From XYB1-FULL-44-23 sp964441445 (GTDB lineage: Bacteria; Patescibacteriota; Microgenomatia; CAZETR01; Amesbacteraceae): a DNA stretch of 27,446 nt. A model generated the notes under the pieces. That model made no database searches. It saw nothing but the letters and a program-made list of their open reading frames with translations, and was not told the origin of the DNA. The first letter of the stretch is position 1. Each line of letters begins with the position of its first letter. Below, piece by piece: positions 16,867-24,433 of this stretch. The stretch is taken from the NCBI GenBank assembly GCA_964441445.1, contig CAYTYO010000010.1, positions 1 through 27,446 on the forward strand, read 5' to 3'. A program made the translations under genes and the position numbers.

Positions 16867-17454
16867 ATGAGAGTGTGCGGAATGGATGAGGTAGGACGAG
16901 GATCATTAGCTGGTCCGCTTGTCGCTGCCGCTGCAGTGTTGAAGTGCGGACGAAGCCGCAAGTTTACTGACGTTGTGTACAAACTGAAGGACTCCAAAAA
17001 ACTAACTCGCCGGAAGAGAGAACAGATATGTTTGACCCTGCTCGAGTGTGGAATTGAATATCGTGTGGAGATCATTTCAGCCCGACAAATTAATAACCGG
17101 GGTATAGGCTGGGCCAATAAAGAGATCTTCAGAAGATTAATAAAAAAAATTCCTGCTGATAAATATATTGTTGATGGAAATTTAAGAATATTGGCTAAGA
17201 GTATTAAGGGGGAAATTAAAAGCGTCGTTAAAGCTGATAATACTAGAAAATGTGTTATGGCTGCAGCAATTATTGCCAAGGTTTTTAGAGATGATTTAAT
17301 GAGAAATCTTCACGGTCAATATCCGCGTTACGGCTGGAGCACAAACGCTGGATACGGAACCCAGCAGCATATTGAGGCAATAAAGGAGTTCGGAACCGTA
17401 AAATATCATCGTGACGTGTACGTGGAAAGTGTACTTAAAAATATTGCCAGATAA
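16867..17454 (+). CDS. rnhB: Ribonuclease HII
   Basis: Cleaves the RNA strand of RNA-DNA hybrids and removes single ribonucleotides from DNA. The 195-residue protein starts MRVCGMDEVGRGSLAGPLVAAA, with catalytic D7 and E8 in the standard GxDEVGRG motif. The remaining acidic residues lie in YIVDGN and VKADNT, followed by the MAAAIIAKVFRD helix and the C-terminal YPRYGWSTNAGYGTQQH and HRDVY signatures. ATG 16867 is chosen over an in-frame upstream ATG at 16798 because it puts the GxDEVGRG motif at the usual distance from the N-terminus and a -10 box lies 7 bases before it. It is divergent from the UvrD-RecB gene. Confidence 0.93.
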   Translation: MRVCGMDEVGRGSLAGPLVAAAAVLKCGRSRKFTDVVYKLKDSKKLTRRKREQICLTLLECGIEYRVEIISARQINNRGIGWANKEIFRRLIKKIPADKYIVDGNLRILAKSIKGEIKSVVKADNTRKCVMAAAIIAKVFRDDLMRNLHGQYPRYGWSTNAGYGTQQHIEAIKEFGTVKYHRDVYVESVLKNIAR

Positions 17455-17459
17455 ATTCT

Positions 17460-18404
17460 CTAGGTCCCCAATTTTTTTTCTACAGTTTGATGCGAAGTTT
17501 TTTCAGGCGATATGGATTGAGTTTGGGAAAGTTTTATACCCAGAGATGAAAAGCTCGTCGAGACATGCGACATTTGATTGTAGGCGTTAGTTAAATGCCG
17601 ATTAAGAATAGACAGGCCGTCTTCTACTTGAACATAATCTTTTTGGATACCCTTTATTAATTTTAGTATTTCAAAGGATTTTTCCTGCATTTGTTTGCTT
17701 TGATATGCCATTAGTACACCTTTAAGGTATGCGTAAAGGGTGGCCGGGGAAACTGGAACTATTCGATTTTCTGAAGCAAAGTCCGTCAAATTAGGATCGG
17801 TCGTGATTTCATAAAATACCGCTTCGCTGGGTACGTACATAAAGGCCACATCGACTGTCCCCTCGTGGGGGTTTAGATATTTTCCGGCAATGGAAGTAAT
17901 GTGTCTTTTAACATCCTGGGTAAAATCTTTCTTTGCCTGATGCCGCTGTGCATCTCCCGGCAAAGTGTAGATTTGACGGAAGTTAGACATAGGGAATTTG
18001 GAGTCGATGCAAAGTAAACCAGCGCTAGTGACAATAACCGCGTCTACTCTTTCACCGGAAGAAAATGAATATTGAAGTTTAAACAGGCTTTCGGGTAAGA
18101 CCTGTCTTAGCATGTCGGCTAGTATTTCTTCGCCAATTCCACCGCGAAGTTTCGGCGATTGAATAAACTCCTGGAATTCCTTTACCCCTTTGCCTAATTC
18201 AGCCATTTCACCTAAATTTTTCTGAAGGTAGGCCATTAATTGAGTCGCTGTATCTAATCGCTGGTTAATCTGACCAGAAGAAGACTTGAGCCATTCGATA
18301 ATTAATGGATCTGATTTTGTAGATTCTTTGAGCCAACGACGAAAAAGAAAAAGAGATAATATAAAACACAGTATGATTATTGATAAAATGATGGGGAGAT
18401 CCAT
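17460..18404 (-). CDS. rmuC: RmuC-family DNA recombination protein
   Basis: RmuC limits sequence inversions and other rearrangements in E. coli and carries a restriction-endonuclease-like fold. This 314-residue version has an N-terminal membrane segment (about 4-21), a helical region at about 35-80, and the conserved core: LRGGIGEEILADML (86-99), YSFSSGERVDAVIV (112-125, D121) and CIDSKFPMSNF (132-142, D134 and K136, a D-x-K pair), then DVAFMYVPSEAVFYEI. It is shorter than E. coli RmuC mainly in the coiled-coil region. It converges on rnhB with a 5-base gap and is divergent from a small membrane protein gene 23 bases away. Its TATAAT (18421-18426, minus strand) lies 16 bases from the start. 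Confidence 0.88.
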   Translation of the reverse strand: MDLPIILSIIILCFILSLFLFRRWLKESTKSDPLIIEWLKSSSGQINQRLDTATQLMAYLQKNLGEMAELGKGVKEFQEFIQSPKLRGGIGEEILADMLRQVLPESLFKLQYSFSSGERVDAVIVTSAGLLCIDSKFPMSNFRQIYTLPGDAQRHQAKKDFTQDVKRHITSIAGKYLNPHEGTVDVAFMYVPSEAVFYEITTDPNLTDFASENRIVPVSPATLYAYLKGVLMAYQSKQMQEKSFEILKLIKGIQKDYVQVEDGLSILNRHLTNAYNQMSHVSTSFSSLGIKLSQTQSISPEKTSHQTVEKKLGT

Positions 18405-18420
18405 AGGCAGTATGTGGACT

Positions 18421-18426
18421 ATTATA
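18421..18426 (-). promoter_or_regulatory. Candidate -10 box of rmuC
   Basis: TATAAT on the minus strand, 16 bases before ATG 18404, inside a 23-base divergent gap (18405-18427). A second, closer candidate, CATACT (18409-18414, minus), is only 4 bases from the start. Which one is used is unclear. Confidence 0.35.
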
Positions 18427-18427
18427 T

Positions 18428-18724
18428 ATGAGCGAACAAAGTAAAGGTTCTAAGTTTTTTTTCCTACTTGCAGGACTGTGTGGAATTGTGGCCTTTTATA
18501 TTGTGACTAATTTTACCCCAGCAAGTATATTCCTTGAGGTGTTGGTGGCTATTTCTGTGTTTGGAACATTATATTTCTCGCTTTCAACATTTACGGTAAA
18601 AAAAACGGCTTTGGCGTTTTCGTCTGGAATAATTTTTTTATTAATACTGAATAGATTGGGATCATTGGATTTATTAACTTTTACGCTTTCGTTTTTAATT
18701 GTAATTGGAATTTTTTTGGTATAA
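18428..18724 (+). CDS. Small hydrophobic membrane protein, unknown function
   Basis: A 98-residue protein with a short polar N-terminus (MSEQSKGSK) and four likely membrane segments at about 9-27, 32-52, 60-75 and 80-98. I do not recognise a family. It is separated by 23 bases from the divergent rmuC start and precedes a TrpR-like gene by 31 bases. Its stop codon (TAA, 18722-18724) lies inside a TATAAT that probably drives the next gene. I see no clear -10 at the leaderless distance for this gene; TATTAT at 18420-18425 is too close to the ATG. The long hydrophobic open frame with a plausible start makes it likely real. Confidence 0.6.
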   Translation: MSEQSKGSKFFFLLAGLCGIVAFYIVTNFTPASIFLEVLVAISVFGTLYFSLSTFTVKKTALAFSSGIIFLLILNRLGSLDLLTFTLSFLIVIGIFLV

Positions 18725-18725
18725 T
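18717..18725 (+). promoter_or_regulatory. Extended -10 promoter of the TrpR-like gene, overlapping a stop codon
   Basis: TGGTATAAT matches the extended -10 consensus exactly; the hexamer is 18720-18725. The TAA within it is the stop codon of the upstream membrane protein. The ATG at 18756 is 30 bases downstream, so this gene should have a leader of about 24 bases, without a clear SD. Confidence 0.5.
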
Positions 18726-18755
18726 GCTTCGAAGTTTTCTTTGATTAAATAAAGA

Positions 18756-19118
18756 ATGCAAATATCTAAACAGAACGTAAATAAAGGTCTGGAAAAACAG
18801 CTTAATGAGATGTTGTATCAGATGATTGCGGATATTAAAAATCCGAAGGAAGCGGCCGAAATATTTTCCAGTATTTTGTCGAAAACTGAGCTGGTAACAG
18901 TGATTAAACGATTGGGTGTAGGATACTGGCTTATTAAGAAAAGAAGTTATGAAGTAATAAAAGAAAACTTAAAAGTTTCGAGCGCAACTATTGCCTCTAT
19001 TCAGCGGGATATTGATAAGCCAGGGTGGAAGTCGGCCTTAAAGAAGGTTCTTGCAGAGGAATGGGCAACTAAATGGGAACAAAAGATCAAATCTATTTTA
19101 CATCCGGCGAAAAAGTAA
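18756..19118 (+). CDS. TrpR-like (YerC/YecD family) DNA-binding protein
   Basis: A 120-residue all-helical protein of the Trp-repressor superfamily, in the YerC/YecD branch. An N-terminal helical region with KNPKEAAEIFSSILSKTEL (about 28-46) is followed by the helix-turn-helix at about 63-88 (SYEVIKENLKVSSATIASIQ), the segment most conserved in the family. The C-terminal WKSALKKVLAEEW tail resembles that of Firmicutes YerC. TrpR itself binds tryptophan. YerC-type proteins lack a well-established ligand, and no tryptophan genes are present here, so a local regulatory target is not evident. The gene overlaps the convergent aminopeptidase gene by 26 bases at its 3' end. Confidence 0.75.
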   Translation: MQISKQNVNKGLEKQLNEMLYQMIADIKNPKEAAEIFSSILSKTELVTVIKRLGVGYWLIKKRSYEVIKENLKVSSATIASIQRDIDKPGWKSALKKVLAEEWATKWEQKIKSILHPAKK

Positions 19119-20310
19119 ATTGCCCATTTGCGTAAATACGGAGCATCGTTCCGTTTTCCATGTGAGCATCAACAGTTCTATCAGTTGTGCTAATAATGTC
19201 CGTGTGGACGGCTGAATCGTTGAATCCGAGCTGAATTTTTTCCTTTTTATTTAAATCTAAATCACCCGAATAGGTGTCGTCGTATGAGGCACCAAGAGCA
19301 ATGTGTGTATTTCCATATGGACCGGAAATGTTTTCATCGAATAGAGTTTCAGCCATAAATTTGTTAATGTGTGAGAAACGCTTATCGGTTAAAGAAAATT
19401 CTCCAACTTTATTCGCGTTTTTAACCGAAATAATTTTCTTGAGGAGTTGTGAGTTGGTAGAGGCATAACTTTTGGTTACAAGACCATTTTCAAATTCCAG
19501 TTTAATGTCGGTGATCCTACTTCCAAATGCATACAATGGTTGATTAAATCTAATCCAGCCTGTGGTCCCCCGCCAATCGGGGGAAGTAAATATTTCAAAA
19601 GAAGGAATATTTCTTCCCGATCCCCCCATCCAGGCTCGATGGGAACCGACGGAAATCCAAAGGTCAGCATCGTCACCTTGAATATGAAGTTTGTCGATCG
19701 GCAATGAATTAAGTTCTTTCCTAATTTGATCGTTTTCAGAAGATACCATTTGCCAATTAGAAATGGGGTCGGGTTGATCAAGAAAACAGGCCTTGATTAT
19801 CTGATCCCAATATTCGCTTAAAGATAGGCCGGCTTCTTTAGCCATGCACGATGTACCATAGAGGGCGAGCGTCCAGGTATATTTACCGGCTTTTTCTTTG
19901 TCCGATAACCAGTCTTTAAATCTTTTTCCAGATTTAAACCTGGTCATAATTTTGGCCGGATTGATGCCTTCTAATTCACGTTTGTCAGTTTCGGAAATAA
20001 TAGTAATTGTATGATCGATCTCCTGGGCAACTCCCCGCATATATTTTTTAGGGAAGAATTTCAGTTGATCTTGTGTCGCGAGTTCATAAAAATCTCGATC
20101 CATATCATCTGGAAGATAGGAAACAATCGGATGGGCTTTGGAGGTAATAACTTGTTTGTAAAGAGCAACCAGCAAGGGTTTGGCTGATTCCGACACTATT
20201 AAGCGGACCACCTCGCCTGCTTTAACACCCTGACCTGAGTTTAAAGCGAAGTTTACCAATACTTGCGCGTATTTCTGCAAAATGTCTGGTGAGGGTAAAT
20301 AGGTGTCCAT
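19093..20310 (-). CDS. M29-family metalloaminopeptidase (thermophilic aminopeptidase type)
   Basis: A cytoplasmic aminopeptidase of the M29 (AmpS/aminopeptidase T) family, trimming N-terminal residues from peptides with a two-metal centre. The 405-residue length is typical of the family. All expected ligands can be placed: E239 (SFEIFTSP), E304 (KVGEFSL), H336 (NTHIALG), Y343 (ASYDDTY), H369 and D371 (AVHTDII). The N-terminal half has the family's mixed alpha/beta domain, including the KYTWTLALYGTSCMAKEAG segment. The start ATG 20310 is 9 bases after a TATAAT on the minus strand. It is divergent from tatD. A role in peptide scavenging suits a presumed host-dependent, reduced-metabolism cell. 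Confidence 0.88.
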   Translation of the reverse strand: MDTYLPSPDILQKYAQVLVNFALNSGQGVKAGEVVRLIVSESAKPLLVALYKQVITSKAHPIVSYLPDDMDRDFYELATQDQLKFFPKKYMRGVAQEIDHTITIISETDKRELEGINPAKIMTRFKSGKRFKDWLSDKEKAGKYTWTLALYGTSCMAKEAGLSLSEYWDQIIKACFLDQPDPISNWQMVSSENDQIRKELNSLPIDKLHIQGDDADLWISVGSHRAWMGGSGRNIPSFEIFTSPDWRGTTGWIRFNQPLYAFGSRITDIKLEFENGLVTKSYASTNSQLLKKIISVKNANKVGEFSLTDKRFSHINKFMAETLFDENISGPYGNTHIALGASYDDTYSGDLDLNKKEKIQLGFNDSAVHTDIISTTDRTVDAHMENGTMLRIYANGQFTFSPDVK

Positions 20311-20319
20311 TGTTTTGCG

Positions 20320-20325
20320 ATTATA
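20320..20325 (-). promoter_or_regulatory. -10 box of the M29 aminopeptidase gene
   Basis: Perfect TATAAT on the minus strand, ending 9 bases before ATG 20310. The leader would be 0-3 bases. Confidence 0.5.
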
Positions 20326-20358
20326 TCCCTATGATTAGGGTTTGGTAAGTTTTTTTTA

Positions 20359-20364
20359 TACAAT
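20359..20364 (+). promoter_or_regulatory. -10 box of the tatD gene (leaderless)
   Basis: TACAAT ending 6 bases before ATG 20371. The spacing selects ATG 20371 over the in-frame GTG at 20368. Confidence 0.5.
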
Positions 20365-20370
20365 CAGGTG

Positions 20371-21147
20371 ATGATAGACGCGCATTGCCATCTAAATGAT
20401 GCTAAGTTTCCGGAGACGGAGTTGGGGGAAATAGTGGCTAGGGCAACTAAAGCCGGAGTTAAAAAAATTGTTTGTAATGGGGCGGGTCTAGAGTCGTCAA
20501 TTGCGGCGATAAAGATAGCAGAAAAATTTCCGCAAGTGTACGCAACCGTAGGGATTCACCCAGAAGAGGGTGGTGACTTGGATTTATGGGGGGAGGAAAA
20601 GTTGAAATCTAGATTATTAGCGATGTGTGAAAATCGTAATGTTATTGCTATAGGTGAAGCAGGTTTGGATTATCAAAACCCCACAAGTGAAGATATTAAA
20701 GTTCAAAAAAAGTTGTTTGAAATTAACTTGTGGTTATGCCAACAAACAGGACTGCCACTGGTAGTTCATAATCGAAATGCAGACGACGATATAAAAGAAA
20801 TGATGGAAAGTCACCTAACCGGAGCCCAACTCCATTGTTTTGTACAAGACAAAGATTTAATAGCCTGGGCACAGAAACGCAATTTTTATGTCAGCTTTGG
20901 CGGAATAATTACTTTTAAAAGCAGTAGCCATTTACGCGAGCTAGCAAAAGAGTGCCCTCGATCGATGGTCTTAATTGAAACAGATTCCCCGTATTTAGCA
21001 CCGGAACCTTTTCGCGGAACGAGAAATGAACCAGCAAATGTTAAAATTGTGGGGCAGGTGCTGGCTGATACCTGGGGTGAGAGTTTGGAACAGGTAGATA
21101 AAATTACCAGTGATAACTTTGCAAGATTGTTTACAGGAAGACTATGA
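20371..21147 (+). CDS. tatD: TatD-family metal-dependent nuclease
   Basis: A TIM-barrel hydrolase of the TatD family; E. coli TatD has 3'-5' exonuclease activity. The 258-residue protein opens MIDAHCHLND with the HxH metal ligands at residues 5 and 7. Next come VGIHPEEG, the bridging glutamate in GEAGLDY, VVHNRNADDD, LHCFVQD, and the terminal IETDSPYLAPEPFRGTRNEP with the catalytic aspartate. All family signatures are present, so it should be active. The start at ATG 20371 gives the usual TatD N-terminus and lies 6 bases after TACAAT. The stop TGA overlaps the start of the GT2 gene (ATGA at 21144), so the genes are coupled. Confidence 0.93.
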   Translation: MIDAHCHLNDAKFPETELGEIVARATKAGVKKIVCNGAGLESSIAAIKIAEKFPQVYATVGIHPEEGGDLDLWGEEKLKSRLLAMCENRNVIAIGEAGLDYQNPTSEDIKVQKKLFEINLWLCQQTGLPLVVHNRNADDDIKEMMESHLTGAQLHCFVQDKDLIAWAQKRNFYVSFGGIITFKSSSHLRELAKECPRSMVLIETDSPYLAPEPFRGTRNEPANVKIVGQVLADTWGESLEQVDKITSDNFARLFTGRL

Positions 21148-22607
21148 CAAAAAAAAGGTTTCTGGAAATTGTTCCTGGATTTATTAGCTGGAATTTGATA
21201 CTTTTTTTGATATGGGGAGGTTATTTTTTCCCAGTGTTTACGGCGTATTTTATTCTTGCCTTTGATGTTTTTTGGGTGTGGAAAGGATTTTCACTGACCG
21301 TTTCAGCGATAGTGTCCCATTTGAGAATAAAAGCGGCACAACGACTTGATTGGATGAAAGAAGTGGCGGAGTTCGGAGACTGGAAAAGGGTTAGACATAT
21401 TGTGCTTATTCTCGTGGCAAATGAACCTTTGGAGACATACAGCCGCACGGTTGAGGCGCTGGCGCGACAAACATTTCCACTAAAACAACTAGCCGTAGTT
21501 ATGGCTACGGAAGAACGGTATCCAGATAAAAAGATCGAAGTACAAAAATTAGAAAAAAGTTTGGGGAAGAAGTTTGGAGCTTTTCTAACTACAGTTCATC
21601 CCGCTGATATTGTGGGTGAAATCAAAGGCAAATCCTCAAATGAGGCCTGGGCAGGACGTGAAGCAAAACGAATATTGGTAGATGAGCGCGGCTGGGAAAT
21701 GGAATATACGACCATCACATCTAATGATGCTGACGCGATCTTACCGGACCAATATTTTGCGTATCTGACTTTTAAGTTCCTGGATGATCCGAACCGATAC
21801 TTGAAGTTCTGGCAGCCGGCGATTGTTTTTTACAACAATATTTGGAAAATACCAGCAATGACAAGAGTTATTAATACCTTTTCGAATGTGTGGCAAATTG
21901 CCCTTTTAGTTCGCAAAGACAGATTAATTAATTTTTCTAACTATACGGCTTCGTTGTCGATGATTGATAAAATCGGATATTGGGATACGGATGTTATACC
22001 CGAGGATTACCGAGTGTTTTTTAAAGCGTTTTTCAAGCTAGAGGGAAAGGTTGAAGTAGAGCCCATTTTTCTACCCTCAAGCGCTGATGCCGCCGAATCT
22101 ACATCCACATGGAAAACTTTTATTAACGAATATGAACAAAAAAAGCGGTGGGCCTGGGGAGTATCGGATATTCCACTATTTGTGGAGATGTACTTGCAAC
22201 AGCCGCGAGTGTCATTTTTGAATAAAACACTGCGAATAATCCGAGTGATCGGCGATCATTTATTGTGGCCGGTGAACTGGTTTATCATAACAATCGGAGT
22301 TTCAGTCGTTACTCTGGTCAATCCGGTGTTTAAAAGGACGGCTTTGGGTTTTATGCTGCCGAAAATGTCCTCGGGAATTTTGACTGTAACACTTTTATTT
22401 TTGGTAGTTTTGCTGATTATTGAATTTCGCCATCGGCCCGCACGACCTAAGGATGTACCAAAATGGAGAATGTGGATAGCTCCTTTCGAGTTTATTCTCA
22501 TGCCGATATCGGGATTTTTCTTCAATGCATTGCCTGGTCTTGACGCGCATACCAGGCTAATGTTGGGGAAGTATATGGAATATCGGATAACGGAAAAGGT
22601 AAAATAA
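21144..22607 (+). CDS. GT2 membrane glycosyltransferase, cellulose-synthase-like
   Basis: A 487-residue processive-type glycosyltransferase. Two N-terminal membrane segments (about 10-55) precede a cytoplasmic GT-A domain with HIVLILVANEP (85-95), the DxD-type acidic site SNDADA (D195, D197), VIPEDYRVFF (catalytic-base region, E287 D288), and Q332-KK-R335-W336, which matches the QxxRW motif of cellulose/hyaluronan synthases. Several hydrophobic segments follow from about 375. The catalytic domain is longer than usual between strands, with no PilZ domain. ATG 21144 is preceded by AGGAAG (21135-21140) and overlaps the tatD stop. It likely polymerises or transfers a nucleotide-sugar across the membrane; the product is unknown. 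Confidence 0.82.
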   Translation: MTKKRFLEIVPGFISWNLILFLIWGGYFFPVFTAYFILAFDVFWVWKGFSLTVSAIVSHLRIKAAQRLDWMKEVAEFGDWKRVRHIVLILVANEPLETYSRTVEALARQTFPLKQLAVVMATEERYPDKKIEVQKLEKSLGKKFGAFLTTVHPADIVGEIKGKSSNEAWAGREAKRILVDERGWEMEYTTITSNDADAILPDQYFAYLTFKFLDDPNRYLKFWQPAIVFYNNIWKIPAMTRVINTFSNVWQIALLVRKDRLINFSNYTASLSMIDKIGYWDTDVIPEDYRVFFKAFFKLEGKVEVEPIFLPSSADAAESTSTWKTFINEYEQKKRWAWGVSDIPLFVEMYLQQPRVSFLNKTLRIIRVIGDHLLWPVNWFIITIGVSVVTLVNPVFKRTALGFMLPKMSSGILTVTLLFLVVLLIIEFRHRPARPKDVPKWRMWIAPFEFILMPISGFFFNALPGLDAHTRLMLGKYMEYRITEKVK

Positions 22608-22627
22608 AAAAGGAGAATTTCTAAGGT

Positions 22628-24070
22628 ATGCACAAAAGAATAAGCAGGTGGGTTTTAAAAAATGAGGTTTTAATATTGATAATTTGCGCGGCGTTGTTAA
22701 TTAGAATTCCATCGTGGTTTGAGCCGTATTGGTATGGGGACGAAGCAATCTATCTGACCATCGGACAATCTTTAAACCGAGGGGTAGATTTATACAGCGA
22801 AATTCACGACAATAAGCCACCGTTGGTGTATCTTGCAGCTGCCGTTGCTAACGGGGATCAATTTTGGTTTAAGTTTTTGGTTACGGTCTGGAACCTGGCC
22901 ACTGTGGTTTGTTTTCATAAGTTGGCCGAGAAAGTAACCGCAAAAAAATGGTTAATTAACCTGGGGACCTCTGGGTTTGCTTTTGTGACTGCCTGGCCAA
23001 AATTAGAGGGAAATATTGCTAACGCGGAATTGTTTTTTCTTTTGCCTACGGCTATTGCCGCGATCATTTTGTGGAAAAAAGACACAAATTTAAAAACTGT
23101 CTTTTGGGGAGGATTTGCTTTAGGGATAGCGGGGTTATTTAAAATGCCGGCGATTATTGAAGCCGGAATATGGCCACTATACTGGCTGGTGTTTGGTGAC
23201 CGATATTGGTGGAAAAAAACTGCAGTTTTGGCCGCAGGGGTACTGTTGCCAATTGTGGGGAGTATGGGATATTACCAAATACTGGGCACCGGCCGAGAAT
23301 ATTTTACAGCTGCCTGGGCTCAAAACATTCCTTATTTATCGTCCTGGAAGTCCACCTCTGACGATGTAGGGATTTACTCACTCAAAGGCCGCATGGCTGT
23401 ATTAGTCATAATACTGGCGGTAATTTACGGATTAAGTCGAAAGTGGGGTAAAAACGCAATGTTAGTGTCTTCCTGGCTGATGTTTACATTGTTTGCAGCG
23501 CTTTTATCGGGAAGGCCATACCCGCATTATCTGCTGCAAGCGACTATTCCAGCTGTGTTAGCAGCAATACTGTTGGTGACAGAGAAGCAAACGGTCAAGA
23601 TTTTAAGCACCTTCATGGCGGTTGTAGTTTTCATGGCGGTGAGCATTTTCCATTTTTATAATTATCCAGTGAGAGGCTATTACCAAAATTTTTGGGACTG
23701 GGCAGTGGGGAATAAGACAAGGGTTGAATACATTTCATGGTTCGGGCCAGAAGTGGTACGAAACTATCAAGTAGTAGCTCTAGTAAAATCTTTAACCGTT
23801 AAGAATGAGCCCATATTTGTCTGGGGAGACCAACCGATGATATATGCGGCCTCCAGACGAGCAGTAACCGGGAAATATACAGTAAAGTACCACATCAAAG
23901 ATTTTAAGGCGGAAGATAAAACTCTGGCCGAACTTAATTCAGCCCGTCCAAAAGTAATAGTAAGTTACGGCAGTGAGGAAGAATTGCCAGGGTTTAGTGA
24001 ATGGCTAGGAGAAAATTATAGTATTGAAAAAATTGTCGGAGGAATTAAGATTTTTGTACTGGCGCGTTGA
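22628..24070 (+). CDS. ArnT/PMT-like (GT39/GT83) membrane glycosyltransferase
   Basis: A 480-residue integral membrane protein with about ten hydrophobic segments. After the first helix comes YWYGDEAIYLTIGQSL (34-49), containing the catalytic acidic pair D38 E39 of GT-C enzymes, then SEIHDNKPPLVYLAAA (57-72), a hallmark loop of ArnT-type transferases using polyprenyl-phosphate sugars. A soluble C-terminal part of about 100 residues ends the protein (FVWGDQPMIYAASRR). An AGGAG (22611-22615) lies 12 bases before the ATG, a rather long spacing. The TGA stop forms part of the extended -10 of the next gene. The donor is probably a prenyl-phosphate sugar, possibly made by enzymes encoded just downstream (inference). 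Confidence 0.82.
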   Translation: MHKRISRWVLKNEVLILIICAALLIRIPSWFEPYWYGDEAIYLTIGQSLNRGVDLYSEIHDNKPPLVYLAAAVANGDQFWFKFLVTVWNLATVVCFHKLAEKVTAKKWLINLGTSGFAFVTAWPKLEGNIANAELFFLLPTAIAAIILWKKDTNLKTVFWGGFALGIAGLFKMPAIIEAGIWPLYWLVFGDRYWWKKTAVLAAGVLLPIVGSMGYYQILGTGREYFTAAWAQNIPYLSSWKSTSDDVGIYSLKGRMAVLVIILAVIYGLSRKWGKNAMLVSSWLMFTLFAALLSGRPYPHYLLQATIPAVLAAILLVTEKQTVKILSTFMAVVVFMAVSIFHFYNYPVRGYYQNFWDWAVGNKTRVEYISWFGPEVVRNYQVVALVKSLTVKNEPIFVWGDQPMIYAASRRAVTGKYTVKYHIKDFKAEDKTLAELNSARPKVIVSYGSEEELPGFSEWLGENYSIEKIVGGIKIFVLAR

Positions 24071-24076
24071 TATAAT
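24068..24076 (+). promoter_or_regulatory. Extended -10 promoter overlapping a stop codon (leaderless)
   Basis: TGATATAAT is an exact extended -10 (TGn then TATAAT at 24071-24076). Its TGA is the stop codon of the upstream membrane transferase. The -10 ends 6 bases before GTG 24083, supporting that rare start codon. Confidence 0.55.
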
Positions 24077-24082
24077 GGGTGG

Positions 24083-24433
24083 GTGGAAAAGATTGATTGG
24101 GACGGAGTTCTAAGTCGATTGTTGTTGTGGCAATGGCTGGCTGCAGCCCTGGCACTAGCCGTGGGAGCGGGAGTGTGGGTGATTTATGGCAAGAATTTAC
24201 CCTTACAAGTGCCGATATTTTACAGTTTGCCTTGGGGTGAAGAACAACTGGCCAGACCCGAAATGCTCGGCATACCGCTTATTTTATGTGGCGTGATTGC
24301 TATGTTTTCATCAAACGTGGCCGCAAAAAAAATTACAGATAAGGTTCTGGCAACAGTTGTTACAGGCGTCGGTCTGATGGGTGAAGTAATTTTAATACTG
24401 GCAGTTTTTAGAACTATTATTCTAGTAACATAA
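24083..24433 (+). CDS. DUF1648-like small membrane protein
   Basis: A 116-residue protein with three likely membrane segments at about 17-35, 61-77 and 88-113. Between the first two is LPLQVPIFYSLPWGEEQLA (39-57), which resembles the IPxHFNxxGxPD-type loop of DUF1648 (SdpI-related) proteins in a form I associate with Microgenomates. Its function is unknown. It starts with GTG, supported by an extended -10 six bases upstream. Its stop and the start of the WecA/MraY-like gene share one base (TAATG at 24431-24435), so the two are tightly coupled, hinting at a shared role in lipid-carrier or envelope chemistry. Confidence 0.7.
   Translation: MEKIDWDGVLSRLLLWQWLAAALALAVGAGVWVIYGKNLPLQVPIFYSLPWGEEQLARPEMLGIPLILCGVIAMFSSNVAAKKITDKVLATVVTGVGLMGEVILILAVFRTIILVT

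Noticed and set aside
16779..17279. A 166-codon open frame on the minus strand across the rnhB promoter
   Set aside because: Low-complexity antisense of rnhB, with no family resemblance.
10272..17454. Two UvrD-family helicases, a RecB nuclease and RNase HII as a possible novel defence island
   Set aside because: All are recognisable housekeeping repair families, no methylase, toxin, sensor or mobile element is present, and FemAB genes lie between them.
17460..17480. T-run after the rnhB stop as an intrinsic terminator
   Set aside because: No stem precedes it; the sequence AGGTCCCCAA cannot fold with upstream bases.
18433..18468. GAAC/GTTC stem followed by eight T as an attenuator early in the small membrane protein gene
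   Set aside because: The stem has about five pairs with a long A-rich loop; too weak, and the T-run encodes Phe residues of the membrane segment.
21145..24070. Recoded UGA (genetic code 25)
   Set aside because: TGA ends full-length family members at 21145-21147 and 24068-24070, and conserved Trp and Gly positions do not use TGA.
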